From: Hathewaya massiliensis
GTDB lineage: Bacteria > Bacillota > Clostridia > Clostridiales > Clostridiaceae
NCBI RefSeq assembly: GCF_902143515.1
Contig: NZ_CABFVD010000009.1
Location: 3,205-67,204 of the forward strand
Length of the DNA stretch: 64,000 nt
Reading direction: 5' to 3'
Made by a program: the position numbers and the translations under genes. The stretch's first letter is position 1; each line of letters begins with the position of its first letter. The notes beneath the pieces were generated by a model, which was not told the origin of the DNA, searched no databases, and saw only the letters and a program-made list of their open reading frames with translations. Positions 38,349 through 47,260 of the stretch are shown piece after piece.

Positions 38349-38771
38349 TTAAAGCCTATAAACTTCATCACAATATTCACATCTATAAGTTCCTTTTTCT
38401 CTATCAACTAGGTAAAAATTATGACTTATCTCCTGTTCTACAGAGGTTATACACCTTGGGTTATTGCATTTTACAACATTTTCTATTCTTTCTGGCAATC
38501 TAGGTTTTACCTTACGTACAACCTTTTCTTCTTCTATAATATCAATTGTTATGCCTGGATCTATAAAACCTAAGGCAGTAAGATCTACATCCAACTGATT
38601 TTCTATTTTTATAATATCTTTTTTCTCATTTTTTCCACTATGAACATTCATAATTAAGGCTACAGGAAAATCTACCTTATCTAAGCCTAGATAGTAAAAA
38701 ATCTTCATTCCAAGTCCCGCTTTTATATGATCTATTACAATTCCTTTTTTAATTGGATTTATAGCTAACAT
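38349..38771 (-). CDS. pyrI: Aspartate carbamoyltransferase regulatory chain
   Basis: 140 residues. It is the allosteric, zinc-binding partner of PyrB. The N-terminal nucleotide-binding domain has [20 protein letters not shown]. The zinc domain has CNNPRCI and [10 protein letters not shown], four Cys. The stop/start overlap with pyrB fits a fixed stoichiometric complex. PyrI is shared with enterobacteria and clostridia but absent from Bacillus. Confidence 0.95.
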   Translation of the reverse strand: MLAINPIKKGIVIDHIKAGLGMKIFYYLGLDKVDFPVALIMNVHSGKNEKKDIIKIENQLDVDLTALGFIDPGITIDIIEEEKVVRKVKPRLPERIENVVKCNNPRCITSVEQEISHNFYLVDREKGTYRCEYCDEVYRL

Positions 38772-39697
38772 TACTTGTCCACCCCCAAAAGTTTTGCAAT
38801 TAATGCCATTCTAACAAACATACCAAACTTTGCTTGTTTAAAATAAGCTGCTCTTGGATCCGTATCAATCTGTATTGAAATTTCATTTACCCTTGGTAAT
38901 GGGTGCATTACTATCATATTTTTCTTTGCAAACTTCATTTTATCTTCATTTAATATATAACTATCTTTTAATCTTATATATTCCTCTTCATTGAAAAATC
39001 TTTCTCTCTGAACTCTTGTCATATAGAGTATATCAACCTCTTCTATAACATCTTCAATTCTTTCAACTTCTTTAAATTCTATGGAGTTTTTTATTAAAAT
39101 TTCTTCTCTAATGTAATCTGGAACTTTTAGTTCTTTTGGAGATATAAGTATAAACTTATTGTTTTCATATCTTGACATGGCTTTAATTAATGAGTGAACG
39201 GTCCTTCCAAACTTTAAATCTCCACATAATCCTATGGTTAAATTTGAAAGTCCTCCCTTTAATGAGCGAATAGTAAGTAAGTCAGTTAGTGTTTGTGTTG
39301 GATGCTGATGTCCTCCATCTCCTGCATTGATAACTGGCATTGTAGAGTACATGGATGCAATTTTAGCTGAGCCTTCTTTTGGATGTCTCATAGCAGCAAT
39401 ATCTGCATAACACTCAACAGTTCTTATGGTATCTGCAACACTTTCACCTTTAGCAGCTGAACTTGATTTAGCTTCTGAAAACCCAAGTACTTTTCCACCA
39501 AGCCTTAACATAGCAGCCTCAAAACTTAGTCTTGTTCTTGTACTTGGCTCATAGAAAAGAGTGGCAAGTATTTTCCCATCACAAATGTGGGCATACTCCT
39601 CTGGATTTTCTATTATTCTTTCTGCAAAATCTAAGATTTCATCTAATTCTTCTGTAGTGAAATCCATTGGATCAATTAAGTGTCTTCCTTTTAACAT
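38771..39697 (-). CDS. pyrB: Aspartate carbamoyltransferase catalytic chain
   Basis: 308 residues. It carbamoylates aspartate, the committed step of pyrimidine synthesis. The carbamoyl-phosphate site is [16 protein letters not shown], with [12 protein letters not shown] and [10 protein letters not shown] as further family motifs. AAGGAGGAG precedes ATG, but the leader can fold this site into a hairpin. It is the first gene of pyrBICFKDE. Confidence 0.96.
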   Translation of the reverse strand: MLKGRHLIDPMDFTTEELDEILDFAERIIENPEEYAHICDGKILATLFYEPSTRTRLSFEAAMLRLGGKVLGFSEAKSSSAAKGESVADTIRTVECYADIAAMRHPKEGSAKIASMYSTMPVINAGDGGHQHPTQTLTDLLTIRSLKGGLSNLTIGLCGDLKFGRTVHSLIKAMSRYENNKFILISPKELKVPDYIREEILIKNSIEFKEVERIEDVIEEVDILYMTRVQRERFFNEEEYIRLKDSYILNEDKMKFAKKNMIVMHPLPRVNEISIQIDTDPRAAYFKQAKFGMFVRMALIAKLLGVDK

Positions 39698-39703
39698 ATA
39701 AAA

Positions 39704-39738
39704 CTCCTCCTTTTTAGTCTCTCGGGACTAGGTTTAAA
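39704..39738 (-). promoter_or_regulatory. pyrB: Second PyrR-loop-type hairpin, covering the pyrB ribosome site
   Basis: The minus-strand leader contains TAGTC-CCGAGA-GACTA, matching the PyrR site ARUCCNGNGAGGYU at all but one position. A lower stem CCTTT/AAAGG can include the first part of the pyrB Shine-Dalgarno AAAGGAGG. It lies after the terminator, so it would act on translation. This is inferred from sequence only. Confidence 0.6.
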
Positions 39739-39750
39739 GGTAATAAAAAA

Positions 39751-39774
39751 AGTCTCCCTTATTTAAGGAAGACT
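39751..39774 (-). terminator. pyr leader attenuator (intrinsic terminator)
   Basis: Arms AGTCTTCCTTA and TAAGGGAGACT around a short loop, with seven T after the stem on the minus strand. The 5' arm is also complementary to TAAGGAAGA just after the first PyrR loop (about 39882-39890), giving the competing antiterminator. Confidence 0.8.
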
Positions 39775-39881
39775 GAATTTATCTACTTTATGTATTGGAT
39801 ATTTTCATTTTTTAAGTTATAATTTAGTTATACATAAATTTTATGTTATTTTATTACTTATAACTTAAAAAACTTAATTCT

Positions 39882-39918
39882 TCTTCCTTATAGACCTCTC
39901 TGGATCTATATTAAAGGT
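39882..39918 (-). promoter_or_regulatory. First PyrR-binding-type loop of the pyr leader
   Basis: Minus-strand TATAGATC-CAGAGA-GGTCTATA fits the PyrR site (UCCnGnGAGG core in a hexaloop), with a lower stem CCTT/AAGG. Binding would hold AAGG in the stem, prevent its pairing with the terminator arm and so favour termination when UMP is high. The pyrR gene itself is not in this window. Confidence 0.75.
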
Positions 39919-40197
39919 ATTATTTTTTTCTTCTAAACCAATATACACTAGTTTTTTTGTTAAGTCAAGGTAAAAATTTATTTATTGTAATTTTAAGTTT
40001 CACTTTAAATTTACGATAATAATATAGTCCTGTAAACTTTATATATAGGCAAAAAATGTACTAAGAATACTTAAGTTACATTATACACCATCATAATTCA
40101 TATAGTAAAATATTATAAAAAAATAGATAAGTTTTAGTGGGAGTTTAATACTTAGTATAAACTCTCTCACTAAAGATAGTAAAAGGAGTGTGCAATA

Positions 40198-40941
40198 ATG
40201 AAAATAGATAATAACTCTCTTGATAACAATAAAATTATAGAAGAATTTTTTAAATCTTCTATTGCAAAAGAAGTTCTTAGTAGTAGTAGTTTAGGAAAAA
40301 ATGGAAGCTTCTCCATTGTATTAGAATCTTTGTTAGGTGCCCTTGGAAATAGCTCTAATAACCTAGATAGCTTAAATTCTAATATTCCTGGAGTAAATTT
40401 AGGCTCTCTAGAAAGCGGGCTAAAAGATTTAACAGGCGGTATAGAGTTTAGAAACTTAAATAATAGTTATATAGACAAAACTCCCCCTACTTATTCTTAT
40501 AAAGCTTCAGGAACACCATATTCTAATGGAAAAGTAATTGTTAAGGATCAAAGAATCCTAGATGCCATAGAAAAATACTCTAAAAAATATAACATGGACA
40601 AGGATTTAATTATTGCAGTTATAAAGCAAGAGTCAGATTTTAATCCTAATTGTGTATCTCATGCTGGTGCCATGGGTCTTATGCAATTAATGCCTGAAAA
40701 CTGTACTGAATATGGAGTTTCAAATCCTTATAACGTTGAACAAAATATTGATGCTGGAATTAGACATTTAAAAGATATGATTAATATTCAAAAAGGTAAC
40801 CTACTGTTAGGCCTTGCTTCTTATAATGCAGGACCTGGAACTTTAAGAAGAAGAGGTGTCACAACTGTAGAAGGAATTTCAAAACTTCCAAGTGAAACTC
40901 GTAACTATGTAAAAAAAGTAATGAAATACTATAAAGGTTAA
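40198..40941 (+). CDS. Lytic transglycosylase (SLT domain)
   Basis: 247 residues. The N-terminal ~115 residues are low-complexity Ser/Asn/Leu with no signal peptide or TM. The C-terminal goose-lysozyme-like SLT domain has catalytic Glu145 in IKQESDFNPN, then SHAGAMGLMQLMPE and GLASYNAGPGTLRRRG. It cleaves the glycan backbone of peptidoglycan. The absence of a signal peptide suggests export by another route or action at the forespore. It is followed by the CwlD-like amidase. Confidence 0.88.
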   Translation: MKIDNNSLDNNKIIEEFFKSSIAKEVLSSSSLGKNGSFSIVLESLLGALGNSSNNLDSLNSNIPGVNLGSLESGLKDLTGGIEFRNLNNSYIDKTPPTYSYKASGTPYSNGKVIVKDQRILDAIEKYSKKYNMDKDLIIAVIKQESDFNPNCVSHAGAMGLMQLMPENCTEYGVSNPYNVEQNIDAGIRHLKDMINIQKGNLLLGLASYNAGPGTLRRRGVTTVEGISKLPSETRNYVKKVMKYYKG

Positions 40942-41027
40942 AAAAACTTCTTGTTACTTCTTAGATTCTATTGTAGAATTTATTTATAGACCTATTAAAT
41001 ACCATATATTAAAAGTGAGGAGTTTTT

Positions 41028-41843
41028 ATGTCAAGAAAAAAAACAAATGTCCGAAAGAAAATTTGGACAAGACCTATTTTAAGTAACCTTTTCTTCTTGT
41101 TTATGGGGATTATATTTATAATTTCTCTTAACACCATAAAAGAAATAAAAAACCTAGACAAAAATCATAAAGAAAATATGAAAAACTATGAATTATCTAG
41201 AGGAAATAAGAGTTTCAAACCTTCCTATTTAAATAAAGAAGAACTAAAGAAACTTTCTAATAAGACCATTGTCATAGACCCAGGACATGGAGGCTTTGAT
41301 GCGGGAACTTCTTCAAAAGACAATAAACTTAAAGAAAAGGATCTTAACCTTAAAATATCTCAGTATTTAGAATCTTATTTAAAAGAATCTGGGTGCAAAA
41401 TTGTAATGACTAGAACCTCTGATGTTGCTATGGAAGGTGCTACTAATGAAAATGAAGATTTAGCTAAAAGAACGGAGATTATTAATAATTCTAAGGGTGA
41501 CTTAATGGTTTCTATACATATTAACTTTTCTGAAGATCCTACAATTAGTGGAGTTAATGCATATATTAATTCTCCTTCAGGATATCAAAGAAAAGAGAGA
41601 ACTGAACTATCTAAAGAAATTTTAAAATCCTTATCTGACTCCGGTTATTGGAAAACTGGGGATGTTTTAGAAGACAAGCTATATATTTTAAAACACTCAG
41701 ATATGCCTTCAACCCTTATAGAATGTGGTTTTATAACTAATGAAGGAGATAAGAAAAAACTTCAAGATGATTTTTATCTTCAAGACTTAAGTGCAAGAAT
41801 AGGAATTGGAATAATTAAATACCTACAAAATGAGCCGAAATAA
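41028..41843 (+). CDS. cwlD: N-acetylmuramoyl-L-alanine amidase, CwlD-like
   Basis: 271 residues. One N-terminal TM (about 20-38) and a linker are followed by an Amidase_3 domain. IDPGHGGFDAGTS has the first zinc His; SIHINFSED has the second; ECGFITNEGDKKKL carries the catalytic Glu. Length and layout fit CwlD, which makes muramic-delta-lactam in spore cortex; other Amidase_3 enzymes remain possible. The terminator stem overlaps its stop codon. Confidence 0.85.
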   Translation: MSRKKTNVRKKIWTRPILSNLFFLFMGIIFIISLNTIKEIKNLDKNHKENMKNYELSRGNKSFKPSYLNKEELKKLSNKTIVIDPGHGGFDAGTSSKDNKLKEKDLNLKISQYLESYLKESGCKIVMTRTSDVAMEGATNENEDLAKRTEIINNSKGDLMVSIHINFSEDPTISGVNAYINSPSGYQRKERTELSKEILKSLSDSGYWKTGDVLEDKLYILKHSDMPSTLIECGFITNEGDKKKLQDDFYLQDLSARIGIGIIKYLQNEPK

Positions 41844-41866
41844 CTTCTCTTTAAGTTATTTCGGCT
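41833..41866 (+). terminator. Intrinsic terminator overlapping the amidase stop
   Basis: Perfect 14-bp stem AGCCGAAATAACTT / AAGTTATTTCGGCT; the TAA stop is inside the left arm. It can also terminate the convergent lipoprotein gene. Confidence 0.9.
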
Positions 41867-41873
41867 TCTTTAT

Positions 41874-43376
41874 CTAATTGGATACCTTAGTCCCCATATA
41901 TTCACTCATTTTCCTCCACTTTTCTGCATACTCACCTACTGCCCATTCAATCATTACAACTTTTTCATTGTCCTCCATGGATATAACTTCTATAGGTTTT
42001 TTGGATATATCTTCGTTAGTTAAAGAATATACCATCAAACTTTTTTTATTAATAATAATTAATATATCCTTATTAGGTGATGTAAAGGCATCTACAGCAT
42101 CTGGTACCTTACTTTTTATATCATTCCAAGATACGCATAATTCATCATAATTCATTATGCCATTGGTTGGAACAAGATTTAATATATAATCTTCATATTT
42201 ATGTTCATTTTTTTTATCTTCAGCTCTTCCTACTGCAATCCAATGACCATTTTTTCTAAGTAAAGAAAAATTCTCTTCTCTTGCTATCATTTCTTTACTT
42301 AAAAATTCATCTTCAATATTACTAAAATCTTCTGGTTCTTGTTCTTTAAAAATATCATAAACTTTTAAGGGTCCTTTTTTTAAATTATCTAAGGGAAGTA
42401 CTGCAAATCTGTTCTTATTAATATTAGATGGATCTTTTCCCATACCATATTCTATTCCTACATAGTCATTACTTATAAAATTTATATTACAAACCATGCT
42501 TTGATCTTTTAAAATTGGAATTAAATTTTCTGGATTAACATTTAAATCTTTATCTATATGTCTCCTATCTTCTATTATATATGGACTAAAACCTTCAATA
42601 AAAGCATCATTAATTACACGCCTATCAAGAGATAAGCTCCAAAACCCAGTCATTCTTGGAATTACAAGGTCCTGCACTTCAATAATTTCCTTAACTTCTT
42701 TATCTTTTGTATTTATAGCTATGGTTTTATATTTACTCGTAGTGACTTTTTTAATATTACTAGTATTCCTACCTAGTTCAGTACTGCCTTCACCTCTAAG
42801 TCCTATATACACTGTACTTTTTAAAGGTTTTTTATTGTTTTTTTTCTCTTCTTTAAAAACTTTAGATTTTTCATTAGAAGCATCTTTTATATTTTCTTCA
42901 ACTTCAGAGCTTTCTTTTTTTATATTTATAAAAGAATTAAAAGCATGTATTATAGCATTATTACTATCAATATATATTACATCGTAAAAATGTTTTTCCC
43001 CAGAAGTTATGGATATTATATTTATTTCATCCTTATCTATGCCAAGTTCTTCTTTAGTTTTATTATAGGCATATATTAGATATTGATTTGTTTTTACTGT
43101 TTTTATTTTAAATATAGGGTTATAGCACACATCTTTCCCTATTCTTACAAAGTCAGGGGAAAACTCTATCTTGTGAATTTTCTTTTCTCCTAAACCTTTT
43201 TTAATCTCACTGTTTTGCCCAATATAAGATATCACCGACCAAACTCCACTTATGGGAATACTTTTATTGTTAGGTTTAGATATTTTTTCTCTTGTGTCCA
43301 TATTTAAATTTACACAACCATTTAAGAAAAATATCATAATAAAAATACTTATAAACGCCCTTATTTTCATCTTCAT
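41874..43376 (-). CDS. Lipoprotein of unknown function linked to a two-component system
   Basis: 500 residues. The signal peptide ends in the lipobox FLNGC with Cys21. Residues about 40-145 and 230-490 contain beta-rich phrases (GVWSVISYIGQNSEI; TGFWSLSLDRRVINDAFIEG; LLRKNGHWIAVGRAED) separated by a Lys/Glu/Ser linker (about 150-190). The two GxWS-type starts suggest a duplicated domain. It lies 22 bp after the histidine kinase and is probably its accessory or target envelope protein. Confidence 0.75.
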   Translation of the reverse strand: MKMKIRAFISIFIMIFFLNGCVNLNMDTREKISKPNNKSIPISGVWSVISYIGQNSEIKKGLGEKKIHKIEFSPDFVRIGKDVCYNPIFKIKTVKTNQYLIYAYNKTKEELGIDKDEINIISITSGEKHFYDVIYIDSNNAIIHAFNSFINIKKESSEVEENIKDASNEKSKVFKEEKKNNKKPLKSTVYIGLRGEGSTELGRNTSNIKKVTTSKYKTIAINTKDKEVKEIIEVQDLVIPRMTGFWSLSLDRRVINDAFIEGFSPYIIEDRRHIDKDLNVNPENLIPILKDQSMVCNINFISNDYVGIEYGMGKDPSNINKNRFAVLPLDNLKKGPLKVYDIFKEQEPEDFSNIEDEFLSKEMIAREENFSLLRKNGHWIAVGRAEDKKNEHKYEDYILNLVPTNGIMNYDELCVSWNDIKSKVPDAVDAFTSPNKDILIIINKKSLMVYSLTNEDISKKPIEVISMEDNEKVVMIEWAVGEYAEKWRKMSEYMGTKVSN

Positions 43377-43398
43377 TAAATTCGCCCCTAAACTCCTT

Positions 43399-44814
43399 TT
43401 ATTCTATGTAAATTGGAAGTTTTATTATAACCTTAGTCCCCTTTCCTTCCTCACTTTCTATTATAAATTTTCCTTCATGCAATTTTATTATCTCATCACA
43501 AATTGAAAGTCCTATTCCGTTTTGAGATTTGCTAGTCTTGCCTTTGTAAAACTTTTCTTTAACTTTAGGAAGCTCCTCTTTGCTAATTCCTACACCATTA
43601 TCCTGAACTTCTATAACTTCATGTTCAAATTCTTTATAAACACGAAAAGACACTTTACCTTCTTCAGATGTAAATTTAAAAGCATTGTCCAATATATTTA
43701 TACAAACTTGTTTAATCCTGTTTTTATCCATAATTATTTTAGGTAGGTCTTCTTCATAAAAAACTTTAAACTCAATTCTATCCCTTTGAGCCCTAGGTTT
43801 TAAGTATGTCTCTATATATTTACATAGTTCACTTAAATGAACCTCTTCTTTTTTTAACTTAACCTTTCCAGATACAAATCTTGAAAAATCTAAAAGCTCC
43901 TCCACCATGTTGCTAAGTCTATCACTTTCTTTTTCTATAATGCTAAGCCCCTCATTTAAGGTATCCTTATCTATATCATTGGTGTTTAAAACTACAGCCC
44001 ATCCTTTAATAGCAGTTAGTGGTGTTCTAAGTTCATGTGATACAGAAGAAATAAAATCATTTTTTAGGGCATCTTTTTTCTCTATTTCCTCTGCCATATA
44101 GTTCAAAGTAGAAGATAACTTTCCAATTTCATCTTCCCTGTTATTTTCATATCTGGTCTTAAAGTCTCCAGCTGCCATTTGTTCAGCAACAAAGGTAAGT
44201 TCCTTAATAGGTACAATTATAGATTGACCTAAAAACAAACTTGCAATAGAACCTATTAAAATAACTATAGCTCCTATTATTAAAAAGATTAAAATGATAT
44301 TTTTAATATCTCTATTTACAAATTTTAAAGAAGTTATAAACCTTAATACGCCTACTATCTTACCATCTGCTTTTAATGGATAAGAAATTGCCATAACTCC
44401 ATCTTTATCGTATTTTACAGTCCCTCTCCAAACCCCATATTCACCGCTTAAGGCCTTTTTATAGTCTGGATATTTTATAAGTTCTTCGTGTTTTACTCCT
44501 ATAGAATCCATTAATATCTTACCCTTAGTATCTATTATCTGTACTTGTGCCGGTGTTTGCTTCCAAAAAACATCTACATTAGACATAACATTTTCTTCTA
44601 AGCTAGAGGATGAAAAATATCTATTATAAAATTCTGCAGAGGTTTTGATTTGACTTAATAAATTTTGCTCTAAATTACCATAAAAATAAAGAGTAATAAA
44701 TCTAAATAAAATTATTTCTAATATTAAAATACTAAAAAATATAACCTGTATGTAACTTTTCGTTAACCTTCTTTTTATACCCTTATTACTACAAACATTA
44801 AATTCTTTTCTCAT
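43399..44814 (-). CDS. Sensor histidine kinase (HAMP-HisKA-HATPase)
   Basis: 471 residues. TM1 about 22-45, an extracytoplasmic sensor domain about 46-170 (QIIDTKGKILMDSIG; GVWRGTVKYDKDGVMAISYP, a Cache-like fold), TM2 about 173-195, HAMP about 196-248, HisKA with His260 (FISSVSHELRTPLTAI), and HATPase with DNAFKFT, DNGVGI and NGIGLSI. It starts 3 bp after the displaced 3' end of the response-regulator gene, showing that they were one operon before the element inserted. Confidence 0.93.
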   Translation of the reverse strand: MRKEFNVCSNKGIKRRLTKSYIQVIFFSILILEIILFRFITLYFYGNLEQNLLSQIKTSAEFYNRYFSSSSLEENVMSNVDVFWKQTPAQVQIIDTKGKILMDSIGVKHEELIKYPDYKKALSGEYGVWRGTVKYDKDGVMAISYPLKADGKIVGVLRFITSLKFVNRDIKNIILIFLIIGAIVILIGSIASLFLGQSIIVPIKELTFVAEQMAAGDFKTRYENNREDEIGKLSSTLNYMAEEIEKKDALKNDFISSVSHELRTPLTAIKGWAVVLNTNDIDKDTLNEGLSIIEKESDRLSNMVEELLDFSRFVSGKVKLKKEEVHLSELCKYIETYLKPRAQRDRIEFKVFYEEDLPKIIMDKNRIKQVCINILDNAFKFTSEEGKVSFRVYKEFEHEVIEVQDNGVGISKEELPKVKEKFYKGKTSKSQNGIGLSICDEIIKLHEGKFIIESEEGKGTKVIIKLPIYIE

Positions 44815-44817
44815 AAT

Positions 44818-44883
44818 TTATTTTTTTGACCATCTATACCCAACTCCCCAAACTGTTTCTATATATTTAGGATTTGATGGATC
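44818..44883 (-). CDS. 3' exon (C-terminal end) of interrupted PhoB/OmpR-type response regulator
   Basis: Translating the minus strand from the GG junction gives DPSNPKYIETVWGVGYRWSK K then stop. This is the universally conserved end of an OmpR/PhoB winged-helix domain. It has no start codon. It continues exactly where the 5' part (47260-47875) stops being homologous. Joining the two at the shared GG gives an uninterrupted 226-residue regulator. Confidence 0.88.
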   Translation of the reverse strand, partial: DPSNPKYIETVWGVGYRWSKK

Positions 44884-44884
44884 C

Positions 44885-45139
44885 TGGTTCTAAAAATATG
44901 TACAAATGTACTCAAATTAGATAATTCGCACTTATCACACCTTATGGTGGCTTAAAGTCTTGGATGTACCAGTACATTTATCTAATACAAAGTGGTTTAT
45001 ATTAAATAAATCTCCTACAACCGTATTTTAAAATTTTACAATGAAAGAATTATTTAACCCTCATTTCTGATAAAATATATGCTCTATTTTCATAGGGTAC
45101 ATATATTTGTGATTAAATATTCTTTTATATCACTTTAAA
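44885..45139 (-). ncRNA. Putative reRNA/omegaRNA region at the IStron right end
   Basis: Some 255 bases follow tnpB with no ORF. In other TnpB elements the guide-scaffold RNA overlaps the 3' end of tnpB and the right end, with the guide read from the flank. Visible hairpin-prone sequence includes ACCATAAGGTGTGATAAG and GAGTACATTTGTACATATTT close to the end. If real, its guide would begin with the regulator sequence GATCCATCAAATCC. The RNA is inferred from element type. Confidence 0.45.
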
Positions 45140-46528
45140 TTAATTAATTCTATTTTCTAAAATCTCTTTAACTTTTTTATAATTTGTATACAAGGTAATT
45201 TCTTTATCATATTTTCTTTTTAATATATTTTTACTTGCATTAGTATCAGAATGAATTTCACCACATTTAGGACAAGTAAACAAATCACCATCTCGTTTGC
45301 CGAAACTTCCACATACATTACAAACTTTACTTGTATAAGCTGGATTAATATAAGTATATTTGATACTATTGTAATTACACTTATATTCTAATCTTTCTCT
45401 TATATATCCCTTTATCCACCTTGATAATTTACGTTTTACTGATTTAGGATACCTATCATTCCAATTAACAAAATCTAGATTTTCCATAACTATTTCAGTA
45501 GGTTTTTCTATATTTATTAACTGATTTAGTGAACAATTTATATAAGATTTAACAGTTTGGTCATGCTTCTTTTTATTGTGATTATATTTTACTTTACCTA
45601 AATTATTCTCTTTTATAGCATTAGCTTTTTTAATATTGTTTTGCTCTAAATATTGATTATATAAAGCCCAAAATCTATTCCTTTGAGAATTTATTTTATT
45701 TAATCTCTCAGTTTCTTTGGATAATATATTGTTTAAGCCTTCACCATAAAATTCATCACTTGATACTGCAAATAAATATTTATATCCTTTATCTATTCCT
45801 ATAATATTTTCTTTATTATGATTTACCTTTGTTTTAATTTTTAAAGGACAATGAATTTCTATTTTATTATCTATTCTTTTAACTATCATAGTTCTATCAT
45901 ACTTATTATTATCAGTTAATTTAATAGATAATCGTCTACCTTTCTTAGTAGATGTAATATTTATATATCCATCCTTATACCTATATAAACCTGTATCGAT
46001 AGAAAATGTTCTTCCTATTTTAGAATATGGTATTTGTCCTTTATATCTTCTTGTATATCTTTTAATAAGGCTATTAAGATATTTATAATTTAAGTTTTTC
46101 TCTTTAAATATTTTAGGAATTTCAAAAGATTTATTAGTTAATACTTCATAATAATCATCATTGAATTTAAGGATATAATTTATATAATGCTTATCTTCAT
46201 TTGATAAATTATTATTTGCTTTACATTGTTCTTTAATTCTTTTCTTGATATTAGTCCACTCTGTTTTTATATTACCCATAGCTTCTGACAAAGCTAATTT
46301 CCAATATCTCGCAGGTAATTTCCATTGCTCTGCAAACTTTGTTTTTACCCATTCGTCTCTTATTTTCCTATGACGATCAATTAGTAGAATACTATTTATA
46401 CCACTAAATCTTGAGTATACATAATTCTTTACACTTTTATATTTATTACCTATAAACAATAATTCTTGCAATATATTATTATCTAATTTATACGAATATT
46501 GTTTTACTGTTTTAATCATAGTATCCAC
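45140..46528 (-). CDS. tnpB: TnpB RNA-guided endonuclease (IS200/IS605-IS607 group)
   Basis: 462 residues. The split RuvC site is complete: Asp246 (IIGIDKGYKYLFAV), Glu349 (EIVMENLDFV) and Asp428 (HSDTNASKN). The zinc ribbon is CNVC (403-406) and CPKC (419-422). The N-terminal WED/REC-like part (residues 1-230) is longer than in the smallest TnpBs. The start is GTG with GAGGTGAG upstream. TnpB cuts DNA at the vacant donor site under guide RNA, keeping the element in place. All catalytic residues look intact. Confidence 0.92.
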   Translation of the reverse strand: MDTMIKTVKQYSYKLDNNILQELLFIGNKYKSVKNYVYSRFSGINSILLIDRHRKIRDEWVKTKFAEQWKLPARYWKLALSEAMGNIKTEWTNIKKRIKEQCKANNNLSNEDKHYINYILKFNDDYYEVLTNKSFEIPKIFKEKNLNYKYLNSLIKRYTRRYKGQIPYSKIGRTFSIDTGLYRYKDGYINITSTKKGRRLSIKLTDNNKYDRTMIVKRIDNKIEIHCPLKIKTKVNHNKENIIGIDKGYKYLFAVSSDEFYGEGLNNILSKETERLNKINSQRNRFWALYNQYLEQNNIKKANAIKENNLGKVKYNHNKKKHDQTVKSYINCSLNQLINIEKPTEIVMENLDFVNWNDRYPKSVKRKLSRWIKGYIRERLEYKCNYNSIKYTYINPAYTSKVCNVCGSFGKRDGDLFTCPKCGEIHSDTNASKNILKRKYDKEITLYTNYKKVKEILENRIN

Positions 46529-46754
46529 TAATTCTCACCTCACTTATTGACTATAATTTTTTACTATATCAATATTTTTTATTCATATTAATATAGCTTT
46601 ATAAAGTGATTTTATAGATATTAATAAAGATAATATAAAAGTTGCAATTTCTAATGAGCAATTGAAAATTCTATCATATAAACAACAATGTAATATTCTG
46701 TAATTAATTACGTTTATAATTTAATTGTTAAAGATTTTAAAAAATAAATAATTA

Positions 46755-47260
46755 TAAAATTTTAAAATACGGCTGTTTTGCAATTCATCTAATTTACATT
46801 TGTAATATTTTTAGAGTGTTCACATAAGGTCGTTACTCTTACGCAGTTCTCTTATGAACTTCTTATACTTTCATATAAGCACAGACTATATCACAACCCT
46901 AAATAATTAGGGTCCTCCCCATTTCCCCTCACTTGAAGGTACGAGATTACTCTCTAGTCGTTGAGCCTTTTCCTATTCGGAACTTGGTTGCTGATTACCC
47001 ATTGTCAATGTGTTTAGGATTTAACCTTGCACTATCTACATTATTTTTTCTACTTTCGTCACCTTCACGCTTAGACTTATTTCATTCTTACGTTGTGGTT
47101 AATGTAGCTTTAGGGACTTCCAGCAGTTAAAGGAGTTTTGGATGCTTTTTTAAACATCACTCTACACTCTTTACGAATGTAGGGAGCTTTTTAATAAAAT
47201 ATATACATTTAACTATAATTCTCTATATGTGTTTATATTTTATGAAACTATTTGTTGCTC
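46755..47260 (-). ncRNA. Group I self-splicing intron ribozyme (core of the IStron)
   Basis: The minus strand carries the four conserved group I elements in order: P (TTTAACTGCTGGAAGTCCC, near 47113-47131), Q (GGGTAATCAGCAACCAAG, 46983-47000), R (CTCAACGACTAGAGAG, about 46950-46965) and S (TTGTGATATAGTCTGTGC, 46879-46896). P/Q can form P4 (TGCTGG/TCAGCA), R/S form P7 (GACTA/TAGTC), and ACCCTAA..TTAGGGT is a clean P8. The resemblance to clostridial IStron introns is strong. Exact splice sites cannot be fixed by eye. Confidence 0.88.

Larger units (their letters stand above)
44884..47260 (-). mobile_element. IStron: group I intron plus tnpB inserted in a response-regulator gene
   Basis: About 2.38 kb. 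Its 5' section holds a group I intron core and its 3' section a tnpB gene. This is the IStron architecture known from CdISt1 of Clostridioides difficile. Both edges carry a GG dinucleotide (left ATAGAGG|AGC, right ACCAGG|ATC), while the ancestral site would read ATAGAGGATCC. No tnpA transposase gene is present. A 21-bp inverted repeat (45018-45038 and 46755-46775, one G-U pair) encloses tnpB. Confidence 0.85.

Noticed and set aside
44930-46790. Plain IS200/IS605 insertion as the explanation for the tnpB gene
   Set aside because: The adjacent P, Q, R and S intron elements, the enclosing inverted repeat and the clean split of a regulator gene need an IStron, not a bare tnpB element.
46933-47130. 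Open frame of 65 codons on the plus strand inside the intron region
   Set aside because: It runs antisense through the group I intron core (Q, R and P elements), has no ribosome site, and its composition follows the RNA structure.
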